A stretch of DNA of 16,982 nt from Propionibacteriaceae bacterium UBA6238 (GCA_002441465.1 DJWE01000061.1:1-16982); one strand, 5' to 3'. Counted from the stretch's first letter, positions 6,961 through 13,480 are shown. Notes: a model not told the origin generated them from the letters alone. Numbers and translations are program-made.

Positions 6961-8084
6961 GCGTTCCGCCAGGCGACCCGGCGGGCGAGCGCGTCGAGGC
7001 CGGGGGCAGCCGCCCGGTCGATCGCCGGGTCGTCCAGGGCGAGGCGGGCGCTCGCGACGGCGTCGTGGATCATCGCCTCCACCTCCGCGATCACGCCCGA
7101 GGCGACGAACTCCGCCTGCAGCGCGGCCACCAGGCGTCCGGACGCATGGCCGTCGGCCGCCCGCCGCAAGGCGCGCTGCCAGCGCGGGGCGAATCGCTGC
7201 GCGGCGAGCGCCATCAGCACGGTGGGCTTGCCCGCCAAGATGTCGTCGCCGACCGGCTTGCCGGTCGCCACCGAGTCACCGATTACGCCCAGGATGTCGT
7301 CGCGCAGCGCGAACGCCTCACCGACGGCCACCCCGTAACGCTCCAGTGCGGCCAGGGTCAGGGGTCCGGCACCGGCCGCCACCGCACCGAGTTGGAGCGG
7401 ACGCCACACCGTGTAGGCCCCTGACTTCGCGCGGGCGATCTCCCGGGCGTGCGCGAGATCGCGGCGTCCGTTGGCCGCGCCGACCAGATCGCGTCCCTGG
7501 CCCATCATCAGTTCGACGCTCAGCGTTCGCCACAGGTTCTGCAACGGCCCCGGCAGCGTCGCCACCAGCAACCCGGCCTCACTGTGGGCAAGGTCGCCGG
7601 CGAGGATCGCGATGTTCTCTCCGTAGCGTTGCGGCTCGCCGATCCCGTGTAGCCGCACGTGCTGCTCCCGCGCACTGGCGTGCACGGACGCCAGCCCGCG
7701 CCGGGTCTCGGAGCCGTCCATGACGTCGTCGTGGATCAGGGCGAACACGTGCAGCAGCTCCAGCGCCGCGCCCACCGTGACGAGATCCGCGTGACCGGCG
7801 CCCGTCCGCTGGCCCCCGGCGGCCACCCAGCCCCAGTGCGCCATCCTCGGACGGAACCGCTTGCCGCCCGAGTGCACCATGCCCTCCAGCAGCTCGATCA
7901 CCGAGTCGGTGTGCAGCACGCCGTCGCGAGGGACGACCGCCGAAGCCAGGTCGGCCCACATCGTCCGCAGCGAGTCGAGGGTCTGGGCGATTCGGTCCTC
8001 GACCGCCGCCACCGTGGCATCGTCGCCGGGTGCGAATGCCTGGTGCCCGGGGTGATGCCGAGTCGATGAGTGGATCAGGGTCAT
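6957..8084 (-). CDS. crtE: geranylgeranyl diphosphate synthase (polyprenyl synthetase)
   Basis: A 375-residue trans-isoprenyl diphosphate synthase. GGKRFRP (73-79) binds IPP; the first aspartate-rich motif is DDVMD at 119-123; the second is DDILG at 262-266, with Gly in the place of the last Asp, a variation seen in many actinobacterial members. It supplies GGPP for CrtB. The ATG at 8084 overlaps the idi stop (ATGA) and has GGAAGGTGGGGG upstream. An extension to 8192 exists but lies within idi. Exact product chain length is inferred from operon context, since C15, C20 and longer synthases share these motifs. Confidence 0.93.
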   Translation of the reverse strand: MTLIHSSTRHHPGHQAFAPGDDATVAAVEDRIAQTLDSLRTMWADLASAVVPRDGVLHTDSVIELLEGMVHSGGKRFRPRMAHWGWVAAGGQRTGAGHADLVTVGAALELLHVFALIHDDVMDGSETRRGLASVHASAREQHVRLHGIGEPQRYGENIAILAGDLAHSEAGLLVATLPGPLQNLWRTLSVELMMGQGRDLVGAANGRRDLAHAREIARAKSGAYTVWRPLQLGAVAAGAGPLTLAALERYGVAVGEAFALRDDILGVIGDSVATGKPVGDDILAGKPTVLMALAAQRFAPRWQRALRRAADGHASGRLVAALQAEFVASGVIAEVEAMIHDAVASARLALDDPAIDRAAAPGLDALARRVAWRNA

Positions 8085-8683
8085 GCCGCCCCCACCTTCC
8101 GCATCGCTTCGTCCAGCAGCGGCACCTGCAGCGCGCACCACGGGCTGATCAGGGCCGGCGCGCTCGCGGCCAACCGGACCAGGTCGGCCCACGCCACCCA
8201 GGCCGTCTCACACACCTCGGCCGGATCCGGACGCAGCGTCCCCGCGAGGTACCCCGCCCACACCGGGCAGTGCTCGTTCTCCACGATTCCGGACGCGTCG
8301 ACCGCCCGGTAGCCGAAGTCGGGCAGCACGAGTTCGAGCCGGTCCAGCGCCGCGCCGAGTTCCTCGCCCACCCTGCGTCGCACGGCGTCCTCCCCCGGCT
8401 CCCCGGGGCGCGGGTGGCCACAGCACGAGTTCGTCCAGGTACCCGGCCAGGTCGCCTTGGCCAGCGCGCGCCGGGTGAGCAGCACCCGACCGTGGCCGTC
8501 GAACAGGTAGCACGAGAACGCAAGGTGCCTCGGGGTCCGGTCGGTGTGGACCCGGGCCCTCGGTGCCGTCCCGCACGGCTGGTCGTGGTCGTCGAGGAGT
8601 ACGACCAGGTCGTTCTGCGGCTCGGCGCTCATGCCGTCCGCCATCCGTGGACGGCGTTCGCTGGGGTCAGGGCTGTTGCGCAT
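8081..8683 (-). CDS. idi: isopentenyl-diphosphate delta-isomerase, type I (Nudix fold)
   Basis: Interconverts IPP and DMAPP, feeding CrtE. The type I signatures are present: TNSCCGHPRPGE with the catalytic Cys (Cys87) and VENEHCPV with the catalytic Glu, plus the Nudix-like helix AVRRRVGEELG. I chose the ATG at 8683 (200 residues) because GAGG lies five bases upstream, overlapping the stop of the preceding gene. The alternative ATG at 8632 gives 183 residues, nearer the usual family length, but has a weaker ribosome site. The gene sits between the TspO-like gene and crtE in a tight operon. Confidence 0.94.
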   Translation of the reverse strand: MRNSPDPSERRPRMADGMSAEPQNDLVVLLDDHDQPCGTAPRARVHTDRTPRHLAFSCYLFDGHGRVLLTRRALAKATWPGTWTNSCCGHPRPGEPGEDAVRRRVGEELGAALDRLELVLPDFGYRAVDASGIVENEHCPVWAGYLAGTLRPDPAEVCETAWVAWADLVRLAASAPALISPWCALQVPLLDEAMRKVGAA

Positions 8684-8690
8684 CGTTGCC

Positions 8691-9488
8691 TCAACGGTGG
8701 CGGGCATGGACGAGAACAGGCTCACCGGCCCGGCGGAACCAGATCAACCCTGTGGCGGTCAGCACTACTGCTGCGGCCACGCCGGCGGCGACACCTGTCA
8801 GCGTCGAGGACGGTTCCCCGGCGAGGCGTCCCGCCGCGATCCAGAACAGACCCCACGACATGGCCAGCGCCACGCCCAGCCGGCCGTCCAGCACCCGGGC
8901 GAGCAGGACGCCGATCACGGCGGCGATCGCGAGCACGCCGACCGCCCACAGCTCGGCGACCTCGTGGGGTGGGTTGACTCCGGACGCGACCAGCGTGGCG
9001 GTGATGTTCGCTGCGGTCGCGATCGCGACCCAGCCCAGGTACAGCCCGAAGGTGCCGTCCACGATGAGCTTCTCGACCGAACCGGCGCGAGCCGGCGAAC
9101 CCAGCCGGCGCATCAGTTCGCCGAGCGTCGCGGCCAGGCCGAGGATGACCACCACACTGGCCCACAGCCAGCCGGCCTGGGTGACCAGCAGCCAGGTCCC
9201 GTTCAGCACCATCGACACCGCAGACAGCCAGCCGATCCGGCGAACGCGCGGGGAGCGAGCGTTCGACGGGAGCCATTGCCACACCACGTAGGCGATCAGC
9301 CCGGCGTAGATCACCGACCAGATCGAGAAGGCTCGCACCGCGGGTGCGAGCAGGGTCGCCGTGGCCGAGAGACTGCCTCCCGCCGAATCCTCGACGGGGG
9401 TGCCGATCAGGCCGATCCCGAAGAGCGTCCCGACCACCATGAACACGGCACTCGCCGTGACCACCACCTGGCGCACTCGATCCGACAT
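8691..9488 (-). CDS. TspO/MBR-like (tryptophan-rich sensory protein family) integral membrane protein
   Basis: A 265-residue protein with about seven or eight hydrophobic segments (roughly 9-29, 54-76, 87-110, 112-128, 149-172, 180-203, 208-226, 231-252) and motifs such as FSIWSVIYAGL that I associate with the long actinobacterial TspO/MBR relatives; classical TspO is about 160 residues with five helices. TspO proteins bind porphyrins and influence pigment genes in Rhodobacter, so a place at the head of a carotenoid operon is suggestive. The ATG at 9488 has a strong GGAGGAGG six bases upstream. The stop is eight bases before the idi start, so the genes are probably co-transcribed. Family call is moderate; function is inference. 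Confidence 0.65.
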   Translation of the reverse strand: MSDRVRQVVVTASAVFMVVGTLFGIGLIGTPVEDSAGGSLSATATLLAPAVRAFSIWSVIYAGLIAYVVWQWLPSNARSPRVRRIGWLSAVSMVLNGTWLLVTQAGWLWASVVVILGLAATLGELMRRLGSPARAGSVEKLIVDGTFGLYLGWVAIATAANITATLVASGVNPPHEVAELWAVGVLAIAAVIGVLLARVLDGRLGVALAMSWGLFWIAAGRLAGEPSSTLTGVAAGVAAAVVLTATGLIWFRRAGEPVLVHARHR

Positions 9489-9514
9489 CTGCGGCCTCCT
9501 CCACTCGATCAACC

Positions 9515-9523
9515 TTGGACAAA
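9515..9523 (+). promoter_or_regulatory. TTGGACAAA box 1, putative regulator operator
   Basis: An exact copy of the nonamer at 9569-9577, in the same orientation. It lies 27 bases upstream of the TspO-like start, where the core promoter or transcript start of the carotenoid operon is expected, and so is well placed for repression. It resembles the TTGTACA-type half sites I recall for CarA/MlrA-class MerR proteins; that link is inference. Confidence 0.45.
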
Positions 9524-9568
9524 GTGTGACACGATCTGCGCACAGTCGGTATCTCTGAGCGTAAAACA

Positions 9569-9577
9569 TTGGACAAA
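9569..9577 (+). promoter_or_regulatory. TTGGACAAA box 2, putative regulator operator
   Basis: Second exact copy, 54 bp from box 1 (about five helical turns), 59 bases upstream of the merR-type start and 81 bases upstream of the TspO-like start. The two boxes could be bound by one tetrameric CarH-like regulator controlling both divergent genes. Confidence 0.45.
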
Positions 9578-9619
9578 CTACGTACGCCGCGGCTTTTCTC
9601 GCATCGGGTCATCGCAGCG

Positions 9620-9625
9620 TACGAT
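9620..9625 (+). promoter_or_regulatory. possible -10 element of the regulator gene
   Basis: TACGAT fits TANNNT and ends ten bases before the ATG at 9636. The regulator lacks a Shine-Dalgarno sequence, so a leaderless or very short-leader mRNA is plausible. No clear -35 is seen. Confidence 0.3.
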
Positions 9626-9635
9626 CGCTTTCGTC

Positions 9636-10469
9636 ATGGTCACGATCAAGAAGGTCGCCGAGCTCACGGGGGTGCCCGAGCACACCCTGCGGGCCTGGGA
9701 GCGCCGCTACGGACTCATCGAGCCGGCCCGCAGCGACTCGGGCTATCGGCTCTACGACGAGGCGGCGATCGCGGCGATCCATCGGATGAACGACCTGGTC
9801 CGGGCCGGATGGCCGCCTCGGCGGGCCGCGCAGGAGACTGCCCGCCGGATCCGAGTCGACGAGGACGGCGCGCGTGCCCGCGAGGAACTGCTCGCGGCGG
9901 CCGCGCGGCTGGACGGCGAGTCGGTCGAGCGCATCGTCGCCGAGAGGTTCGCCCAGGACGACTTCGAACGGCAGGCCGACGAGTGGCTGCTGCCGACCCT
10001 TTCGGCGGTCGGCAGCGCCTGGGCTCGCGGTGAGATCACCGTGGCCGGGGAACACCTCGTGGCGGCAGGGGTGATGCGCCGGCTCGCCGCAGCCTACGAC
10101 GAGGCGGCGGCGTCCGCGACGGGCCCGGCGGTGCTCGTCGGCGCCCCTCCGGGCGTAGACCACGAGCTCGGACTCTTCGCGTTCGCCACCGCCGCGCGCC
10201 GCGCCGGGTTGCGGACCGTGTACCTGGGGGCGCAGGTGCCCGTCCCTGCCTGGCGGGAAGCCGCGATCGAGACGGCCGCCCGGCACGCCGTCACCTCCCT
10301 GCACCGGCGCGCGGACGCCGTCCGTCTCCAGCCCGTCGCTGCGGCCCTTTCCGACCTGCCCGCACTCTCACTGTGGGTGGGCGGACGCTACCAGGCGGCC
10401 GCGCCGGCCGCGTTCCAGCCGCTGGGTCACTCCGTCGCCGCGGCCGCCGCCGCGCTCGCAGCAGCCTGA
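9636..10469 (+). CDS. MerR-family regulator with B12-binding domain (CarH/LitR-like photoreceptor)
   Basis: A 277-residue protein. Residues 3-70 are a MerR winged helix-turn-helix (VAELTGVPEHTLRAWERRYG). About 85-160 is the four-helix cobalamin cap with the W-x9-EH signature (Trp129, Glu139, His140) that covers the adenosyl face in CarH. About 165-270 is a Rossmann B12 domain with lower-ligand His176 (DHELG) and VGG at 248-250. CarH proteins repress carotenoid genes in the dark as AdoCbl-bound tetramers and release DNA in light, which fits the divergent crt operon. Odd points: Val174 replaces the Glu of the usual ExHxxG, and Ala130 stands where Thermus CarH has His132. The start is the first Met of the MerR fold; a longer open frame upstream is not homologous. 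Confidence 0.9.
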   Translation: MVTIKKVAELTGVPEHTLRAWERRYGLIEPARSDSGYRLYDEAAIAAIHRMNDLVRAGWPPRRAAQETARRIRVDEDGARAREELLAAAARLDGESVERIVAERFAQDDFERQADEWLLPTLSAVGSAWARGEITVAGEHLVAAGVMRRLAAAYDEAAASATGPAVLVGAPPGVDHELGLFAFATAARRAGLRTVYLGAQVPVPAWREAAIETAARHAVTSLHRRADAVRLQPVAAALSDLPALSLWVGGRYQAAAPAAFQPLGHSVAAAAAALAAA

Positions 10470-10475
10470 TCGAGC

Positions 10476-10493
10476 GAGCCGGTCGACGGGCTC
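10476..10493. terminator. weak hairpin between convergent regulator and P450 genes
   Basis: GAGCC (10476-10480) and GGCTC (10489-10493) flank a loop with a GTCGAC palindrome, in the 22-base gap between the two convergent stops. The stem is short and there is no T tract, so it is at best a weak shared terminator. Confidence 0.3.
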
Positions 10494-11712
10494 ACAGCCG
10501 CAGTTCGAACCCACGCAGCGCGTAGCCCGCGATCAGGTCGTCCCAACTCAGCGTCGGCTCGGCGACGATGGTCGGCTCCCTGGCGAGCAGGCGGGTGATC
10601 AACACGTCCGCCTCCAAGACGGCCAGCGGCTGGCCGGGGCAGCGGTGCGCCCCGTCCCCGAAGCTCAACGCGGCCTCGTTGACCCCCTGGGGCAGCGGCC
10701 TGCCCGGGCACAGATCCAGCGGGTCCGCTCCGACGGCGTCCGGATCGGCGTTGGCGGGTCGTACGCACACGTCGACGAGGTCACCGGCCGACAACGTCCA
10801 CCTCCCCTCGCCCTCGGCGAGTTCGAGATCGGCCCGGACGCGCCGGTACAGGTGCCCGACCACCGGCTCGAGTCGGATGATTTCGTTGAGGATCGCGAAT
10901 CGCTCCTTCTGTCCGGCGGCCAGGTAGCGCTCGCGCAGCGCGGGCTGTTGCAGCAGGTGCCAGCAGGCCATGGCGATGAACTCGCGAGTGGTGACCATGC
11001 CGGCCGTGCCGTAGGTGACGCACTCGACCAGGATGTCCACGTTCGTGTAGCCCTCGGCGATCAGGTGGCTGACCACGTCGTCGCGGGACTGCCGTCGGCG
11101 GACCCGGATCGCCGGCCGGACGTCGGCGAGGTAGAAGCGCACCACGGGAGCGAGCCCGTTCACCGCGGCCCGCGCCCACTGTGCACGGGTGCGGCCGAGG
11201 TCCGGCCGGGTGATGTCGAACGGCGGCTGGTTGAAGAACGCGACCAGCCGGCGGGCCATCGCCGGTACCGGGGACTCGGTGAGGCCGACGGCTTTGGCCG
11301 TCACCTCGACGGCGTAGCGAAGCGCGAGGTCGTCCAGCCGGAAGGTCCCCTGCCGGGCAGCCTCGGCCAGCAGAGTGTCGGCGCACGCCGCCATCGCCTC
11401 CGCGTAGCGCTCGGTCACGACCGCGGGGGCGAAGAAGCGCGCCACCTTGCGGCGCTGCTCGTCGTGCTGCGGGCCGTCGGAGATCAGGATCGGATGGTGC
11501 GTGAGATAGCCCTTCGGGATCCACTCCGCGGTGAAGCCCGCCTGAGTCGTCCGGTCGCGCGCGCGGAGCACCTGGCGCGCCACCGCGAGTGAGCGAATCC
11601 GCCACACCCGGCCGTCCTGCTCGACCCGCGGCGTATCCTGCTCCCCCGGCCGCGCCGCGCGGCGACGGTTCGATCCGCTGTTCGTCCCAGCTCCCTCGCT
11701 CACCTCGGTCAC
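10492..11712 (-). CDS. cytochrome P450
   Basis: About 406 residues, bacterial class I size, no membrane anchor. Seen: C-helix HDEQR (83-87), ExxR as EIIR (277-280), and the heme loop FGDGAHRCPG with Cys358 as thiolate ligand. The I-helix reads TAGMVTT (236-242), so the acidic residue of the usual AGx(D/E)T(T/S) is Val240. The likely start is GTG at 11712, five bases after the glycosyltransferase stop; GTG at 11703 with GTGGGG further upstream is equally possible. A P450 has been implicated in hydroxylating isorenieratene to its phenolic derivatives in Brevibacterium, so that role here is a reasonable but unproven inference. Redox partners are not in the window. Confidence 0.92.
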   Translation of the reverse strand: MTEVSEGAGTNSGSNRRRAARPGEQDTPRVEQDGRVWRIRSLAVARQVLRARDRTTQAGFTAEWIPKGYLTHHPILISDGPQHDEQRRKVARFFAPAVVTERYAEAMAACADTLLAEAARQGTFRLDDLALRYAVEVTAKAVGLTESPVPAMARRLVAFFNQPPFDITRPDLGRTRAQWARAAVNGLAPVVRFYLADVRPAIRVRRRQSRDDVVSHLIAEGYTNVDILVECVTYGTAGMVTTREFIAMACWHLLQQPALRERYLAAGQKERFAILNEIIRLEPVVGHLYRRVRADLELAEGEGRWTLSAGDLVDVCVRPANADPDAVGADPLDLCPGRPLPQGVNEAALSFGDGAHRCPGQPLAVLEADVLITRLLAREPTIVAEPTLSWDDLIAGYALRGFELRL

Positions 11713-11717
11713 CCCAC

Positions 11718-13145
11718 TCAACGCAGGTCGAGCGTGCGCTCCTGGCGGTCGCCGAGCAGCCACCGTCCGGCCGAGGCGAGATCGATGTTCTCCGGCTGCC
11801 ACCGCAACGCGTTCAGGAACGGCAGCGCCAAGTGCACCGTCGTCGACCAATCCCGCGCGCCGAGCGCCTCCAGTTGCGGCTGGGTGAGCAACGCGACGGA
11901 CGCGCCCGTGTCCGGATCGACCAGGGTACGCAGCCGATGCTCGCTCTCTGCGTCCACCGCCGCCACCCCACCCTCCACGGACTGCAGCATGGCCCGCTGC
12001 GCCTCGCGGCCGATCCACAGCGGTTCGACGCCGGCGGCCATCGAGGTCGCCGCCACGTCGCGGCCCGCGCTCGGGCGTCCCACCCGTCGCGCCGCAGAGG
12101 CCATCGCCGCGAGACGTTGTGGGTCCGCCAGCAGCGCGTCGATCTTGTAGCCCACCGTCGTGGCGTAGTTGCAGCGCACCGCCGCACCCTCCTCGAGCAG
12201 GTAGTCGGCGTTGCGCACCTCTTGACCCGGAATCGGGTTGACGATCACCATCGGCAGCCCGGCCGCCATGCACTCCGACGACGACAGCCCGCCCGGCTTG
12301 CCCACGAACAAACTCGCCACCCGCATCAGGTCGGCCATCTGGTCGGTGAAGCCGAGCACGACGAAGTCCCGCTCTCGCCCCGCAACGAGCTGTTCGATCT
12401 CCGCCTTCAGTTCCGCATTCCGCCCGCAGACCACCACCGCCTGGAACGGGGCGGCCATGCGCAGCGCCTGGCGCACGAGCTGAACCGTGTACCCGCCGCC
12501 GGCGGCACCGGCCGAAATCAGGACGACCGGCACGCCCGGGCGCAGGCCGAAGCGGGCCCGAACGGACGCCGCGTCCACCGGATCGGCCAAACCGGCCCGG
12601 ACCGGAATGCCGGACGCCGTCACTCGATCGGCGGGGAGACCAAGCGTGATCAGGTACGCGCGGCTCTCCTCGCGGGCCACGAAGAAGTGGTGGAACGGCG
12701 CGGTCAGCCACAGGCCCTGCACGTCGTAGTCGGTGGTCACCACGGTCAGGGTCGCCCTGAGCTGCTTGCGGGCCAGCATCAACGAGACCAACCGAGCCGG
12801 CAGGAAGTGCGTGCAGATCACCACGTCAGGGTTGTACTCGCGCAACTCGCGCACGAACGACACGGTGTTCAGCTGCTCCAGCCACTGCAGCGGGGACGCG
12901 GCCAGCTTGAACGGCGGATCGGCGTTGTCGTAGCCCCACCCCACCAGCCAGGGCGCCTGCGACACCAGCTGGAAGTACGCGTCGTCGTAGAGCTTGTTGA
13001 ACACCTCGTTCGTGGTTTCCAGGATGTCGAGGCGGCGAACCTCGGCGTCCGGCTCGAGTTCGGCCAGGCTGGACTCCACCGCACCGGCGGCCATGTTGTG
13101 CCCGGAGCCGACCCCGGCGGCAAGGATCATCACTCGGCGTCCCAT
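11718..13145 (-). CDS. GT28-type glycosyltransferase (MGDG synthase/UgtP-like) with C-terminal extension
   Basis: A 475-residue GT-B fold enzyme. The N-terminal domain has the GVGSGH loop (11-16) and ELEPDAEVRRLD as in monogalactosyldiacylglycerol synthases. The C-terminal sugar-nucleotide domain has ISAGAAGGGYT (210-220) and KPGGLSSSE (283-291), followed by NPIPGQE. It probably transfers a hexose to a lipid acceptor at the membrane: diacylglycerol or, given the neighbourhood, a carotenoid or other hydroxylated lipid. The last roughly 110 residues (365-475) go beyond the usual family end and match nothing I recognise. The ATG at 13145 lacks a ribosome site, but TAGTCT lies seven bases upstream, suggesting a leaderless mRNA. 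It likely forms an operon with the P450 gene. Confidence 0.85.
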   Translation of the reverse strand: MGRRVMILAAGVGSGHNMAAGAVESSLAELEPDAEVRRLDILETTNEVFNKLYDDAYFQLVSQAPWLVGWGYDNADPPFKLAASPLQWLEQLNTVSFVRELREYNPDVVICTHFLPARLVSLMLARKQLRATLTVVTTDYDVQGLWLTAPFHHFFVAREESRAYLITLGLPADRVTASGIPVRAGLADPVDAASVRARFGLRPGVPVVLISAGAAGGGYTVQLVRQALRMAAPFQAVVVCGRNAELKAEIEQLVAGRERDFVVLGFTDQMADLMRVASLFVGKPGGLSSSECMAAGLPMVIVNPIPGQEVRNADYLLEEGAAVRCNYATTVGYKIDALLADPQRLAAMASAARRVGRPSAGRDVAATSMAAGVEPLWIGREAQRAMLQSVEGGVAAVDAESEHRLRTLVDPDTGASVALLTQPQLEALGARDWSTTVHLALPFLNALRWQPENIDLASAGRWLLGDRQERTLDLR

Positions 13146-13152
13146 GCGGGCC

Positions 13153-13158
13153 AGACTA
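13153..13158 (-). promoter_or_regulatory. possible -10 element for the glycosyltransferase gene (leaderless start)
   Basis: On the minus strand TAGTCT is followed by seven bases and the ATG at 13145, so transcription may begin at the start codon. It fits TANNNT; no clear -35. Confidence 0.35.
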
Positions 13159-13210
13159 GGCCCCGGCCAGGCGAGTGTGCCCCGATTTTCGCCGGGACGA
13201 GGGCGTACGT

Positions 13211-13216
13211 TATAGT
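13211..13216 (+). promoter_or_regulatory. -10 element of the tRNA-Asp/tRNA-Phe promoter
   Basis: TATAGT, the same hexamer as in the tRNA-Glu promoter, 41 bases before the tRNA-Asp 5' end. The -35 is weak (TTCGCC at 13188-13193, 17-base spacing). Confidence 0.55.
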
Positions 13217-13257
13217 TTCGGGGCTGGCCGGGTGACCGGACAGTGAGGCCTGATCCA

Positions 13258-13331
13258 GGCCCCGTAGCGCAGTTGGTTAGCGCGCCGCCCTGTCACGGCG
13301 GAGGTCGCGGGTTCGAGTCCCGTCGGGGTCG
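13258..13331 (+). tRNA. tRNA-Asp (anticodon GTC)
   Basis: Acceptor GGCCCCG (13258-13264) pairs with CGGGGTC (13324-13330). The D stem is GCGC/GCGC. The anticodon stem CCGCC/GGCGG has loop CTGTCAC, anticodon GTC. The T arm is GCGGG-TTCGAGT-CCCGT. The discriminator is G13331; CCA is not encoded. A small hairpin GAAGC/GCTTC lies in the 22-base spacer to the next tRNA. Confidence 0.97.
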
Positions 13332-13353
13332 CTGAAGCGCTATTGCTTCTCTC

Positions 13354-13427
13354 GGCCAGGTAGCTCAGATGGTAGTAGCGTTCGCCTGAAAAGTGAAAGG
13401 TCGCCGGTTCGATCCCGGCCCTGGCCA
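13354..13427 (+). tRNA. tRNA-Phe (anticodon GAA)
   Basis: Acceptor GGCCAGG (13354-13360) pairs with CCTGGCC (13420-13426), discriminator A13427, CCA not encoded. The anticodon loop CTGAAAA gives GAA. The T arm is GCCGG-TTCGATC-CCGGC. The D arm is slightly imperfect (GCTC opposite TAGC, a C-T mismatch) and the anticodon stem TTCGC/GTGAA has a G-T pair where many actinobacterial tRNA-Phe genes have a fully G-C rich stem. Confidence 0.94.
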
Positions 13428-13434
13428 CAATCGT

Positions 13435-13467
13435 GCGGTGGAATGAGTTCCACCGCCTTTTCTTTTC
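13435..13467 (+). terminator. Rho-independent terminator of the tRNA-Asp/Phe unit
   Basis: GCGGTGGAA (13435-13443), loop TGAG, TTCCACCGC (13448-13456), then CTTTTCTTTT. A perfect 9-bp stem with a T-rich tail eight bases after tRNA-Phe. Confidence 0.92.
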
Positions 13468-13480
13468 CCCTCGGCCCCTG

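Noticed and set aside
8544..9635. Plus-strand N-terminal extension of the regulator back to 8544
   Set aside because: It overlaps the TspO-like gene on the other strand and has non-homologous composition; the MerR fold begins at the ATG at 9636.
11718..12711. Extension of the P450 frame upstream to 12711
   Set aside because: It runs through the glycosyltransferase gene in another frame; P450-like sequence begins after 11712.
13258..13427. attL/attR sites from tRNA-targeted integration
   Set aside because: No duplicated tRNA 3' segment near the far boundary and no integrase gene in the window.
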